From Pegea sp. RAD2-039 (Eukaryota > Chordata > Thaliacea > Salpida > Salpidae): a stretch of DNA of 64,000 bases. The notes under the pieces are model-generated. The model made no database searches and was not told where the DNA came from. It saw only the letters and a list, made by a program, of their open reading frames with translations. How positions within the stretch are numbered: position 1 is the stretch's first letter; each line of letters begins with the position of its first letter. This document shows positions 1-34,927 of the stretch, in pieces. Made by a program: the position numbers and the translations under genes. The stretch lies in contig JAQGEQ010000345.1 of the NCBI GenBank assembly GCA_034620365.1, positions 496,001 through 560,000 of the forward strand, read 5' to 3'.

Positions 1-1233
1 CTCGTGTAAAGATCATGTAGAAAAGATGTCCATCAAACCTCATAAACAGGGCGATGTACATCTGCTTGGGTTAGAAAAGGGACAAGATACTGAAATGACC
101 TTTCCCCTTACCAAACATGTGATTTTTACATCAGTCCTTTTCTCCCAACTTTGATCCTTGATGACAAGGACACAGTCTATGTTTAAACTTGAAGTGGGCC
201 CTAAAAAGACGGATGTTGGTGACCAGCTTAGGTTATTATGGCCCTTTACACTCCTTCAACAGACTTTTGTAGGACTTCAAATACTTTGATTACATAATAT
301 CATTTGAGGTCAACATTTAGAGAGAAGTAAACAAGAGATTAGCGAAGATTAAGGAATTGGGACCTTCAATTGATTATCGAAAGAGTTTAGAGTAATTAGA
401 TAGACAGATCAACGACCACATTTTCTTATGGATCTAAATCTTGGGTCTTTTTAGGTCATCTCGTGGTTTTGAATTATTTTCATCAACGCTACCTTCTATT
501 AGTGGAGTTTCATCTCTAATTCCACTGTAATTGATGGAATCATTCATGAAATAGAGTTGTTGATTCGATTACATCTTCAGAATGTTCATTTTCTCAAAAC
601 TTTTCGAGCAAATTACAAAACTATTAAATGTCTTCTACTTAAGAAGTCTTTCGTTTTGATTCTGATAGATTCTTTGCTGTGAGATGATTCTAAAGACCCT
701 TAACTGCTAAACACAAGAAGCGATCTTTGTAAGCTAAATAGAACTTTTTATTAGAAATGATAAATAGACCAAAATGGCTTTTAACATTTTATGTTTTGAT
801 TGAATTAGGATAAAAATGAGTTTGTGAGAGACAAGTTTTAGTGGAAGTCTTCAATTTGAGTATTGATCAACTAATTCATCAAGATTTGATTCAAATAACA
901 CAAGTACATCAGAAGCATATAACTAAATCTTATTTTATGCAATTATTTAACTTGGATCTAAACACCAAATTTTAATAAAACAAGCAAACAAGCGAGCGAT
1001 TGAAGTTGGAGTTTGTTTCAACTTTTAATCAAGCAACAAGCTACATCAAGTACGAACATAGTAAATACCACCAAGTTGATTTTCAATAAGTCTAGATGCT
1101 ACATCAAGCAGTTCCAACATTTTTATTTACAGCAAATCAAATACCTTGAAAATGAAATCGAAAAAGTTTGATGAGAGAGAGGCCAAGGACACTAAAAACA
1201 CTTTGAATGATATTTACAAGATCGTTTGAAAGA
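1..1233. other. 3' flank of RNF10 with short coding-like debris
   Basis: No gene could be recognised here. The plus strand holds two short open stretches with less A+T-rich composition (about 2-151 and 161-289). They match no family I know and could be remnants of a mobile element or of an exon from a gene to the left. A TTTATT at 1122-1127 is an AATAAA on the minus strand about 110 nt beyond the RNF10 stop, so it is a plausible polyadenylation signal for that gene. The rest shows only stop-rich A+T DNA. Confidence 0.4.
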
Positions 1234-4200
1234 TCAACGAGGTCTACATCCTGTACTAAATAATACTTTCTTCGCGCTTTTCTTGTTCTTCTTCTTCATC
1301 TTCTTCTGATCTAATTGATTTGTTGAAGGGGTAGGAAGATCAAATGAAAGATTGAAGGAAGACTTGAATGAAGGAGCAGTGTAAGCAGGATCAATCTCAT
1401 CATCTTCATCTTCATCAAACCGATAAGATGGAAGTCTACTAGTTGGGACTTTTTGGTTGGAAGCCACTTTCGGCCACGCTACTTTCTGTGTAGCGCCACC
1501 TAGCGGCGGTCGCATTATCTGTTGAAATTCTGAAGATTAAAAGAAGTTTTGATGATCGCAGCTTGTACCTGAGCAAAGGAGGGAGCTTGAAGAGGATCCT
1601 GTGCCTGATAAAGAGGATCTAATGAAAGATTTTCAAGAAGAGATGATTGCTGATCAATTGATGTTGATGATGAAGAGGTGGAAGATGGAGTGACGAGCAC
1701 AGAATAAGAAGCACAATCTTGTGTTTGAATCCCTGGAAATTGTTGCTCGTTGCTCAACTGATAATTAGCAGGAAGATCTGTAAGAGATGAAATCAGTGAA
1801 GCGGAACGAACCAATCAAATCAGTTCACGTTTCCCGCTTCTTCTCATAGCTTCCTTCTTAGCTTTACGAGCTTGTTGCTTCTCTTCTCGCTCACGTTTGA
1901 TGCGGAGTTGCTTCCGGGTAGAGAGGATCTTCTCGAAGAAGTTTAATGTGTCTTCAGATACAATTGGAGGAAGAAGATCTAACTCAACCACGAGAAACTT
2001 GAGAGTAAGTGGGATATGAGCCATGAACTTATGATGACGTCGAGTCTCCTGAGATCAGATGAAGATTAGAAAGATGTTGAAGGGAGGTATGAGAGACCTG
2101 ATCCATCGTATGTTGATCAATTTGAAGAATACGAGCTGATATTTGAAGAGGTAAGGACTCATAAGGTCCGTATTGATGAGATAAACATCTCATATTGACT
2201 TGGTTCAGATAGATGTGTTGACCATCTTCTGCCTGTTACAAGATCTTATGATGAGATGAGGAGACTTTGAAGATGATTTGATGTAAAAAATTACATCTTC
2301 TAAGGATTTTACAGCAATTTGAAACAAACCTGATAAAAATAGAAATATTTTGATGGTTTGGTGACAATCATGGAATTGCTATCAACAACTTGTTGTGAAT
2401 CAGGAACCACTGTGTTGTTTACATTTGCTGTTTGCTGATTCAAAGAATTTAGAAGTAAATCGCGACGTTTTTCACATTCATGAATCGCCATCTCGATGTA
2501 AATCTTCTCAGTCTCCTAGAAACCAAGTTGGAATGAAATAGAATCTCCAGAAGAAGAAGCAACTTACATCAGTTTCAATGCCAAGTTCAAATCTCAACTC
2601 TTGTAATTCTCTTCCGATAATATCTTCTAATATAACTTGAGTAGATGCAACCAAGAATTTGAGATTTCGTTGAAGCTGAAGGGATAAAGTGAGAAGACTT
2701 TGAAAGGATTCGAAAGATGACTCACTTTATCAACTTGGTAATTTGGAAGATCAAGAGATGAGACATCTTCTCCAGCATCATTTCGTTCAACTGGGAACAC
2801 TGTGGCGCTGTTCACTGATCGTTTCATTAAATTCATCGAAATCTTCGAACCAACATTATGACTTTCATCTTTATAAACTTTTACACTGAAAGTAAAAAAA
2901 AAGGATTTGATAAAGAAGAAATCCCATCAAAAGCAGATATGACCCACACTTCTTAAACTGCGCCCTACTGTCCCACAACCAGCTACTCTTATCGTTATTG
3001 GGACTGTTGGGCGGATGCGCATGAGCTTTTTGATTATATTGGACAGCAGCGTGCGCTGAACGCCCTCCTCCCCTCACTAGACCCGATGTTCGGTGACACG
3101 GCCCAGTGAATTGGGACAGTTATCCCGGGACCAGGAGCTTGTAGGACTTTCCTTGTCCTGGATGAGATTTATCTTCCTAGATCTCTATTGACTCAGATTT
3201 TCTACAAAATAGTGCCACTTAGTCAAGATACTTGATGTTGGTCACTATTTGCCACAAATAGTTGGTTGTCCCAGGTTGTCCACGACTAATAGTGAAGGGA
3301 CTGACCGCTGGTCTAATTAACAAACTTTTAGTGACAAAAAGAGGTTCAAACCTTTTCAAATCAGCTTTTGTAATGAGATCATTGCATACAGGGCACTTTC
3401 TGCCACTACCTTCGTCTTGATCTAGGTATCGTAGAACACATGACCAGCAGTACACGTGACCACATCGCGTGATTTTCGCTGCAGAAGCTTCTTGGAGACA
3501 AATAGGGCAATTTGGGGTTTCAATACTCCAAATATTCTATATAAAACTTGTTGATGAGTGAAGAGGAATATTGAAAATGTAACTGACAAGTTTCTCGACA
3601 TTATTCCAATCAAACAAGATGTCTGAATCAACTGAATGCTTGCTGTAATCTTTACCACTTCTCAAAATCAGCTGAGATCTTGGAAAAAAGGAGATTTATC
3701 ATAAAACTTGAAGATTTTTACTCATGAGACTTACTTTGCTTGAATAAATTGTTGCTTATTGACTGGAGCATACCATTTTGCTTTATGTTTGGGCTTGTAA
3801 GACAACGAATCATAGGTTGATGTACCTCTAAAATTAAAGCCAATCAAATCATTTGTTCCAATCTTCCTATTATTTAATCGATTTTCACAGCCGACTGTTT
3901 GCTGTTTAGACATCTAGAAAAACAAACAAAATACTTTTTAAGTACTTACAAAATACATTTAATAAGCTTATCATTTTCAATTTTTTAATATTTATCAAAA
4001 AACTGGGTGACAAATATAATCTGTATCAACCAGGCTAAGTTGAAGAGTATATATTAAAGGTTGAGTTGAAGTACATGGTCAGAGTACAATGTAAAAAGCA
4101 GACAAACTTTTATAAGATTTTTTGATAAGTGATTGTTTGTATTGACCACGAAATGTTACATCATGATACTAACTTTTATGTGAAGCTCTTATTTACAGTT

Positions 4201-5012
4201 TGATCTAATTTGCTTGTAGGTTAATGTACTTTAACAGGTAACTAGTGAGGACAACTATTGATATCATTTAGAAGAAAACAGTTTTAAAAAGTTATAGGTG
4301 AAGTTCTTACAACAACAAAACAAATTAGAAAGTCAACAGGATTATAAACACACTCAACATTTTGCTATTTGACAAAAACAGTCGAAAGAACATTTATGCA
4401 GTTAATCAAATTTCTCACTAAAACTACATTCGAGAAAAAAGTTTGAATCAGTTGAGGATTTAACGTTTTCATGCTGATACATTTACCTCAAACTATGAAG
4501 TTTTATTAATAATATTGGTAGTATACCTCAGAAATATGATTAAGCTTTTTAATTTTGAAAGTTAATAATAATTATATATAAAATTACTTTCAAGAAAATA
4601 TTTAAAAAACTAACTTGGGTATTTTTTGCAGAAGATTTAAGACATCTAGGCTGTCTAAGATTATTGCTGAATTGTTTCTTATATTTGCTGCCAGCAGTTG
4701 AAGCTGCACTTGTTGAAGACTTGCTTGAATTTGCATATTGACGATTACGGTCTAATGAAAAATACTTGCTGTTAAAATCAAGTTATAAAACAATATACAG
4801 AAATAACTTTAAACAATTTTATGTGATTACATTTATTTTGTTAAGCTAGTTGCTACTAACTTTCTAAATAATTCTAACTAATGGCTTGATAAATGTAATA
4901 ATGAATAAAATAATTTTATAATTTATATTTGTAAGAACTCACTTTGCTGGTTTGATTTATTTAATTGTTTGCTTTCTTCAAATAAAATTGGCCCAGAAAT
5001 ATTTTTTGACAT
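1234..5012 (-). CDS. RNF10: RING-finger E3 ubiquitin ligase, RNF10 family (12 exons, 648 aa)
   Basis: Predicted E3 ubiquitin ligase. Coding exons on the minus strand are 4943-5012, 4615-4751, 3735-3913, 3588-3660, 3352-3536, 2726-2885, 2568-2675, 2330-2515, 2098-2232, 1829-2048, 1569-1777 and 1234-1518; all phases agree and total 649 codons. A C3HC4 RING lies at about residues 163-204 (C163, C166, C178, H180, C183, C186, C201, C204). Family-specific blocks match vertebrate RNF10 in order: DLKSV after the RING, YFYFYQAEDGQH, the HIPL...PPIVS block followed by a basic coiled segment, PSFAQ, and the lysine-rich C-terminus ending near VLFST. It is shorter than human RNF10 (811 aa), mainly in the low-complexity N-terminus. 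Several introns are about 50 nt. The acceptor of exon 4 could be 3 nt downstream. Family assignment is certain; function is inferred from the family. Confidence 0.93.
2886..3351. repeat. GC-richer insert in an RNF10 intron
   Basis: The intron between the RING exon and the next exon is about 466 nt, whereas most introns of this gene are far smaller. Its centre (about 2950-3210) is much richer in G+C than the surroundings. It contains an imperfect hairpin with arms ACTGTCCCA (2967-2975) and TGGGACTGT (2999-3007), plus a further TGGGACAGT at 3112-3120. This looks like an inserted repeat of unknown class. I see no coding capacity. Confidence 0.4.
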
Positions 5013-5089
5013 AAGTAACGAACAAACTTAAACAAAGAAAACAACAGGTTAAATACCCTATAGTCTATCTACAAATATAAACATAATCA

Positions 5090-5490
5090 TTAAGATGAAG
5101 AGAAGAAAGTGCCCCGTCTCAGCCACTAACAGACATGCTTATATATGTGCTAGGGCAGAATGTATGGATGTTGTTGCCCATGCAGCAGGATTCCACTCTC
5201 CACGCCAGCTAGGTTATGTAGCGGAACTGGACTGATGCAGCCGCGCCCAGCTGACGTCACAGAAGCTGCCATAGCAACATTGTGTCTAGTGACGAACTAT
5301 CTACGGGCCTCCAACTCCGGTTTCGAATCCCCTGGAAGTGTTGTCATTTGACCAGACTTACAGGCCCTTCTACCTGGTTTTATTATATGGACTTTTCTTT
5401 GTTACCAATATATGTCTACATGGGATCAAACCCATAACCCCCTACATGGTAAGCAGTTATGGTAATCACTTCACTAGACAGATGGACAGG
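5090..5490 (-). mobile_element. tRNA-derived SINE, copy 1 (minus orientation)
   Basis: Read on the minus strand from about 5488, it opens with a tRNA-like head: an A-box-like TAGTGAAGTGA and, about 45 nt later, a B-box-like GGTTTGATCC (plus-strand 5420-5480). A body follows with the segment TAAAACCAGGTAGAAGGGCC and a GC-rich part containing TGACGTCAGCTGGGCGCGGC. The same order of segments recurs in the plus-strand copy at 57551-57840, which defines a family. The sharp rise in G+C against the A+T-rich surroundings supports insertion. The far end near 5090 is approximate, and no target-site duplication was established. Confidence 0.6.
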
Positions 5491-5499
5491 ATGAAAGAA

Positions 5500-8400
5500 T
5501 TGATAAAAAAATAAATAATTTATTAAATATACTAAATGTCGAACAATAAAACTGATAAATTTATCTAATAGTAGTAATAATAACTATAAAGGAAATTGAT
5601 TTTTTTAATTCAGTAAACCAAAGTGAAAACCCACCAGGTTTAATTATATAAATAAAAAAACAAACCTTTTGGTATTTACTGAAGTAATGAATCATATGAT
5701 AATAAACAAAAATTATATAACAGAAAAATTGTATTACTTTAATAGTTTAAAAGTTTAAATAAACTAACATATTTCTTAAAAATTTTGAGCAAAAAAATTA
5801 CAATGCTTTAAAATAGAAGCTTTTTTAATAGCTTGTTAAAAAAACTAGTTAAAAAGTCAAAACTTGAAAATGACCAAGCAAAAAGCAATCGTCAATGAAA
5901 AATAATAAATCTAATAATAAGAAAAATAATTTTATAAAGCTAAAAGTAATATTAAAAAATGGAATATTATTTTCTAGAATATTTTTTTACTTTACAATTA
6001 AAAACTAAACTTGAGAAAACTATAGAAAATATTCAATGAAAAACTGTAACCAGGAAATAATAAGAAAAATATTCCAAGTTTGAAAATAAATAAATATCAT
6101 ACAGAAATAAAACTAAGAAAGAATAAAAAATAAACAGATTTTAATATAAATACCAAAAAATATTATAAATTACATAACTATTATTAAGAATCCAAATATA
6201 TATCACATAGATGACAAAAAGTAAAATTTTTTATTTCTAAAAACATTTTTGAAGACAACGACATGAAAAAAATATAAAATTCATTTGGAAAAAAGTACAA
6301 TAAAATTATTTTCATTTTAAAATTATTATAGGCTAGAGATAATAAATAAATGCTTGGATTTTAACAGAAAGAAATCTTATAAGTACAAATTGTATTCTAT
6401 AAATGATAAATGGTTAAAAATTTAAAAATAAATTAGACGAACTTCAAAACTTTAGAAAGTGTTTTGTTACCAACAAGTAAAGCTGCGATAAATAAAGTTA
6501 AATAACAAATTTATGTTGAAATAAGTCATTTCGCACTTACGATTGATTATCAGAATCAGGTAATAAATAATCTTATTTTCAAACAAAAAGTTTTTACTGG
6601 CTTAATTATTTTCAGTGAGTATTAATCAGAAAAATTTTGAACAATGCTTAACTCTATTTTTTTATAATAAGTTTATTAAAGTTAAAACTGCAAGCTAAAA
6701 TCTTAGTTTGAATAGGTTGCTTATAAATTGTAGAAAATCGATTACAATACAACATAAGTACAGTTTTTATCTGCAATTTTTTATTTAACTTATGATAAAT
6801 GAAGCTGTGATTTTTATAATTATCTTAATTTATTTATATCTTAATAATTACCTTTAAACTTCGTAAATTGAACTAAATTTCTCAAAATAGTTTTACTTTT
6901 CATTTAATTAAGTTTTCTTACTTACAATTAGGTTTTTATCTATATATTCTTTCTTGAAGTCAAAATATTGGTAATTCTTTTAAAAACAGATAAGCAAATG
7001 TATTCTATAAATATCATTGAGATATTATTGTAAAAAAAGTTTTTAAGAATAAATGATGTTTTTACTAATTTTTGTGTTGATCAAGAATATTATGTTGATT
7101 AATTATTTCTGAAAACTTTTAAGTTAAGTATTAAGAATTAAAATTCCTTCGATTGCAAACTTAAAAATGGTAGATATATAGGCGTGAATCACCTTTTAGT
7201 AAAATGATAAAAGAATTATATCGAAAATGTTTAAATCACAGACATCTTAAGTAGATTTTGTAAACTGCACTTATTACTGATATAACATAATTACTAGTAA
7301 TAAAACTAGCTTTAAATTTTGCAATAAATCGACTTTTCTTAAACTTTTGGGATATGCATCAGATTTTGATTATCAGAAGAGGTTTTCTACATATTTTTTT
7401 CTATAAGAAATCTTTTACCCACAACTATCTTCGAAGCTGATATAAGCTTCGACAATTTCAGAACAAATGATTAACACGGTATGAAATGTACACCGGCTAC
7501 TACTGATATTAGAAATTATATTTGTATTACACAAATGTTAAAATATCTAAAGCAGTTATTGAGTTTATATCGCTACAAACCATTAAGAAAAACAGAAGAA
7601 ATTAAATTAAAAAACAAGCTGCGTCCTAAGCACTTTAGCTAGTTTACAAAACCAAAAACAAATAACTTTTTTTTATTTGTTTATAAAATCTATTATTTCC
7701 AAAGAAGGCATGTTAGGGAAAAAATGTTTTATATGATAAATCATAACTCTTAAAAAAACATAACATAAATAATTTAAAAAAATTAATATTTTATTAGAAT
7801 TGTAGCGGCAACAGCTATTACAATAGATATGTTAAAATTAATTAAAAAATATGAATAGAAATTGTCTAAAATCAAATTATGTAACACTAACCTACAAAAA
7901 AGGAAATTATATTTTAAATATCATTAATATACTTTAAACTAGCTTCCTTTAATTTATGACCACAATTTTTGTTTACAGCCTTTGTTTACAGCTCTAAGTT
8001 TGTCAATTATTAATTTATTCACTATATAAATCACATAAAAATTGTTTAGTTATGTTTTTAAAACTAATTTGTGTGCTTGTTGGGTTAGGGAGAATACTGC
8101 ACGATAAATATTTCGGTGGCGATAAAATTTTTTAAATAATATAGACGTCTTAGATGTTTATTTTCAAAGTATAAGTAAGAAAACATAATAAATATCAATA
8201 AGTTCATGCAAGCTATCTGCTTAATGTTTGATGCAAGTTTATTAGTTAATATATATAAAGATTATTTATAAGATAATTTTAAATTATTCATTTTATTTAG
8301 TTTTCTATTAACGAATATTTCAAAAGATTTTAAATTTATATTTTATGAAATGGCAGTTTGTTTAAAGAAATCGCTTTTATTTTGGAATCATTCACATAAA

Positions 8401-8593
8401 AATAGAAAAATATTAAGAAGTTAATAATAAGTCAGCAATTGAACTTGTTATTAGTAAAATAAACTATTTTAGTTTTATTATGTTCAAACCAAAATTATTT
8501 TTACAATTAAAAGTAAAAAATATTCGTTTTTTGAAATACTTTTTAGTTAAATTTGACTTAGTTTCAAGTTTTAATGGACAATAGTTTAAAAGC
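5500..8593. other. A+T-rich spacer, no gene seen
   Basis: Very A+T-rich sequence with dense stops in all frames between the head of RNF10 and the head of the maltase gene. These two genes are divergently transcribed, so both promoters should lie here. No TATA box or other element could be singled out against the A+T background. Confidence 0.5.
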
Positions 8594-26034
<17,441 letters not shown>

Positions 26035-29000
26035 AATGTTGATGGAACGAAATAATTTATTGGTAAAAACTTTCAACATTTGCTTCATAATTTTTCATTT
26101 CTTTTTTTAAGTAATTCATATTTTTGATATAAACTTATTTAGCTCTTCAATCTATTGTTATTGAACAGCAATAAATAATTGCTTCTTAAAATCGACTGTT
26201 GTATTTAATTTGATTAATCTAAAAGCAAGTTTCTTCGTATATTATTTATTCTCTTAGACAGTTCAAATATATCACATCGATTAAATTTTTTAAACAGTAG
26301 CTCAAAACTAAAAGCAGTTCTTTAAAAAAACATCTTGGGTAGTATATAGTTGACCAGATATTTTAGTCTACATTAAAGTTAACGTAAAATTTCTTCAAAA
26401 AAATAAATATATAAATATAAACAAAGTTTAAGTTAGAAAATGAAAAATCAATACTAAAGAAAATGTTGATTCTTAACAAAAGTATAATTTTGATCTTCAG
26501 TATTCTACAACATTAAACTAATTTCGAAAACTGAAATTATAAAATTTTGATATTTTTTAGATAAAACTTTAGAAATATTTTTTACATTAAAAAACATGAA
26601 CAAATCTTTGACTAGTTTTGAGCAAGAATTTATCTATTTAATATTATTTATTTAGTTGTTCCTAAATAAAGTTTCACATTCCTACTATGATTTCATATCG
26701 ATTTCAGAAATTTTACTTTTATAACAAAGGTAAAATTGAAATAATAACTATGAAAGACTAAAGATAGAAAAGAAATATTAAATACCAAAGTTAGAAAACT
26801 TTACTTCTTAAATTTTAACTAATAACCAAGGTAGTTTTTTGCAATCTTTAATTAAATCACAAGCTTAAGGTAAGATCTCTAACACCTCCCTTGCTTGATA
26901 ACAGCAACTATCTTGTGATGGAACCAGAAAATAAAGCTGAATTGATAAACAGTCAATTTTAGATATATAAGTATCAAATTTACTTGTCTTTATTTATTTT
27001 CTATTCATCAAAAAAGGATAATTTCTTTAGAAAACCACGTATATATACAAGTTTTTATGTTCATTTTGATTTTCAAAACTGTTAACCAGTCAAAACCAAT
27101 CTAACCATTCTCTCTGTAAAACTATTATTATCAATTTTAATTAAAAATATGTTTAATATTCTACTAAATGATAAGATTTGTTTTTGCAAACAGTGAGCAC
27201 ATCAAATCAAAACATTTATCATTTTATAAACAGTCGATGTTTTATTGTTGATAATTTTGTTAGAGAATGAAAAAATATTTAAAATTTCTAAACAAAAATA
27301 TTAGCTAAGCTTTAGTAAAACTTTCTTAATAATTTTCACAAGTTAACGAAATATTCGTATATCTACAAAAAAAATGAAAGAAACTTTTTAGTTTGAAACT
27401 GACAGTCATCTGTAAATAATAAAAAGAGTTTTAGTCTCATTATACTCATCTGATCCTGTCACAAATATCACTTTAAAATGACAATAATTTTTTAGATAAT
27501 TTCTACCTTTGCTAAAGTTGTTGAAGTATATTGAAACATCATTTTACTGTTTATAATTATATTTATTTCTTATTTTTACTACCATTGTTCTTAATGTTTA
27601 TAAAAATCTATTAAAAACAAGATTAAAAAAGCTTTGATGACAGAAAAAGAAAATAACTTGAAGAGTTATCTATCAAAGTGGAAGAGACACAATTTGGATT
27701 ATATTTTGCCGATAAAAAGGATAAAAATAAAGCAAATGAATCAGGTTTCTAGAGCCATTTTTCTAAAAATGTATTTTGTGTTATTTAAAATCAAACAGAA
27801 TCGACTTTTTTTTGGAATTTTGTTTGTTTAGCTCTACCGATAAAATTGAAACCAAATAAAGTTATATAGAATATTATTTTACGTTATAATTTTATTTATT
27901 ATTTTAGATGAATTCTGTCAGCTTATAATCATAATAAATCTATAAATTACAAACATAGATAAAAATAAAGTTACAAAACAAATATATTTCAAAATTATTT
28001 TTTACATTTCTTATTTTGAAAACATTTATTTTAACTTAAAAATAAACTTTTTTTAAATTTTGTAAATTTATCAAAAGTTATTAATATATTTAAATTTGAT
28101 TTGCTGATAAACTTTTGGTGTGATTCTAAAATATAAACTATTAGAAAAATTCTGCATAAAGTTACTAAAATAAATAAAATTTTTAAAACTTTAGTAGATT
28201 GTATAAATGTAATATTTTTTTCTTAAGTTTTGTTTTTTATTAAAAGTTAATAAAAGTGAAATTTAATAACAATTTATGAAAGAGTTTATTTACAGTTGTA
28301 AAAAACAGTTCAGTTTATTTAAAGACAATTCTACTTGTAGTTTGAGACAATTAATAGTTTTAAACAGAATTGAAACTAGAAGTAATTTATTGCAACTACA
28401 ATTGCTTTTGTATTTGACAATTTTGTAATAATGTTTTACCAAAGTTTGTAAAATGAAAACAATATGTTGAACCATGATCATGAACATTATATTTGCACTC
28501 TATCATCCTTTCTTAAATTTAAAAAATATAATTGATTGAAAGTATAAGAATATATAACATACAGTACTAACAAGACGTCTTTAAATTGAATATGTAATGT
28601 TGGAATGATACTGATTTTGTTGATGATATTTTGTGTAGACAGTTTCATCTTATTTAAAAAGGTAGAAGAAAACAAACTATACAAAAACTAAAGTCTCTTG
28701 TTGGTTATTTTTTATCCAATTAATTTTATTGTGTTGCTTGATTTTTATAAAACTAAAATTCATTTCTGAAAAGTAGTTTTGGTGTAAAACCTCACAAAGG
28801 TGTTTTATGAAGTTAGTTATGAAGAATGAATAATTGAATTAGTTTGTACTGCTAATGAATGCTATTTGAAACATCAATGATATTATTAACAGTTTCAATA
28901 AAATCAAAATCATCATAAGCTATACTCTAACTAAATTGATATAAATGTACAAAAGAAACCTTTCAATCCATATTGCCTAGATGTGATGATGTAGTGATGA

Positions 29001-30890
29001 TCATGAATAAACCCTTCTAGCTACTGCTTATCAGTATTCATTATCTTGTTGTCAGAGAAGTGACTTTTTTTAAGAAAACTTTTCATGACTTTTGATGGTG
29101 ATCTAATCACGATAAAAGAATTTATCAAAAATTTAGGTATCAGCGTTAGTACTGACAGAAAGTTAAAATTAGATACTCATTGAAAGTGATAATCTCATGT
29201 AGCCTGTAACGGCTTATGTGAAAAAATAATCTAATTTTGTCCTTTTTCAATTATCAGCAAATGTGGAAGAACTCAAATGATGACTCAAAAAAGATTTTTA
29301 AAATGGTCCGAAGATAATTATTACAAATAGTCGGCCCATTTACTTTTAATAATATTTATTACTATTGCTTATTTATTTATTATTATTATTCTACCCTAAA
29401 ATCAATTGTTTTCTTTGTAATTTCGCATAAAGCCTGTTACTGTAACTCACTAAAACTAGAATTGTTTAAAAACTTTTTTTATTCTCAAGATTTCAGCTGA
29501 AATCAAGTAACTTTTACAGAATCAAATCTCTAGAATCAAGAACAAATATTTTAAAGTTTTTTATTTACTAAAAATTTTAAACTAAAGACCTTTCTTTGTT
29601 TTTTTTGAAAATATACAAATTTTAGAGAAATATTTTGTTAGTTTTTTATTAGATCAAAACTTTTAGGAAATCAATGTTTTCTTTTCTTTTAAATTTCTAT
29701 CTCTTATATCAACATCTCTTTTCTTTCAAATGATGTCTTTAACTGTTGCCTGTAAAGTGCTGCAAAGCTTATTATTAACAGGTTTAGTAAATGAATTTCG
29801 AAAAACGTTTTGAGTTTTTCTTGTTTTATTTCTTTTAATTTATTAAAAACTGTTAATTAACTGATTCAAAAAATCTTGCAGAAAGACAATGTTCAATGAA
29901 GTTATGAAAATCTGGAAATCTTTATCCTGAATAATGATCTTTTCCTAGAAACAATCTTTGTTATTGTTTAAAATAATATTTTGATTAATACTTATGAATA
30001 ATATATATCAAAACACACTCGATTTCATACAAAACTCAAAAATAATTTCCTTATCAGCAAATATGAGTTTTTTTTAATTTAAAATAACCAAAACTAAGAT
30101 TTGGTGAAAAGATAAGAGTAGAAATTAACCACTAAAATAATAAGAAAAGTCATTCTAAAGAAATAAATTAAATATTTTAACCGAACTGAATAACAAACCG
30201 AATATTGTCGAAAGTTGGGTAAATTGAATTACTTTAAATTGAAGTTTTTATCAACCTCAGAAAATTGAGATGATTTCAAATTACGGCGCGGTTTTTATGT
30301 TTAAAAATAAAGATGGAGTATCATGAAAACTACAAGATTTTTCTGATTGATAACATATCGTTCGATTTATTTATTTTTATCAGATAAATAATAAAATCAT
30401 TTTTCATTCAGTGCTTTCAATGAAAGTAATCAGAATAAAACTTTTCTGTTTTATTATTCAGTTAAAATTTTGGAAATTACTATTGGAGCCAATCACAAGT
30501 GACTTTGGACTTTCAAATCCGCCAACAAAATATTTTTCGGAATTTTATTTTCTTTTTTTTTTATAAACATTTATGTTTATTGATCCGTTTTAACTATAAA
30601 GTCTCTTGTTAATGTATATTGATAACTTTAGCAGTTTGTTATTAATAGAATAGTCAGACTTATTTATCAGAAAGCTTACAAGTATTTTATAGAAGCAGTC
30701 TTTTTTAAAGCTTTGCTAGTTTTCTTTTAGACAGATTTATTATTAAAGCTAGAAATTCTTTGAGAGGTTTTTGATATTTGATAAAGTTACCTCTAAAGTT
30801 TTTAGAATATTTTTCAGGCTTTAGCTGTCACGTTTGAATATTTCGGTTTTGATTTAACGTTATAAGAACAATAATTTTATTAATTAAAAA
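26035..30890. other. A+T-rich spacer, no gene seen
   Basis: About 4.9 kb between the maltase stop and the kinase start. It contains the maltase polyadenylation signal (AATAAA at 26170) and should contain the kinase promoter. Open stretches of about 65 codons occur on both strands but have lysine/leucine/isoleucine-rich A+T-driven composition and no splice-supported extension. No repeats or RNA genes were recognised. Confidence 0.5.
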
Positions 30891-34837
<3,947 letters not shown>

Positions 34838-34927
34838 AATCAATTTTTGATGAATCAGCAAAAACAGAATCAAGTTTTTATAAATCAAAAAGTTCAAGAT
34901 GAAGCTTTAATAAATGAGCAAAACTAA

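Noticed and set aside
3219-3351. C-terminal extension after the RING motif (continuing past DLKR to a stop)
   Set aside because: A donor at 3351/3350 and acceptor at 2887/2886 restore the family sequence DLKSV; the extension is intron read-through.
5160-5351. 63-codon plus-strand open frame
   Set aside because: It falls inside the GC-rich body of the SINE and resembles no protein.
28290-28684. Two minus-strand open frames of 65 codons
   Set aside because: A+T-driven composition with no homology, splice support or start context.
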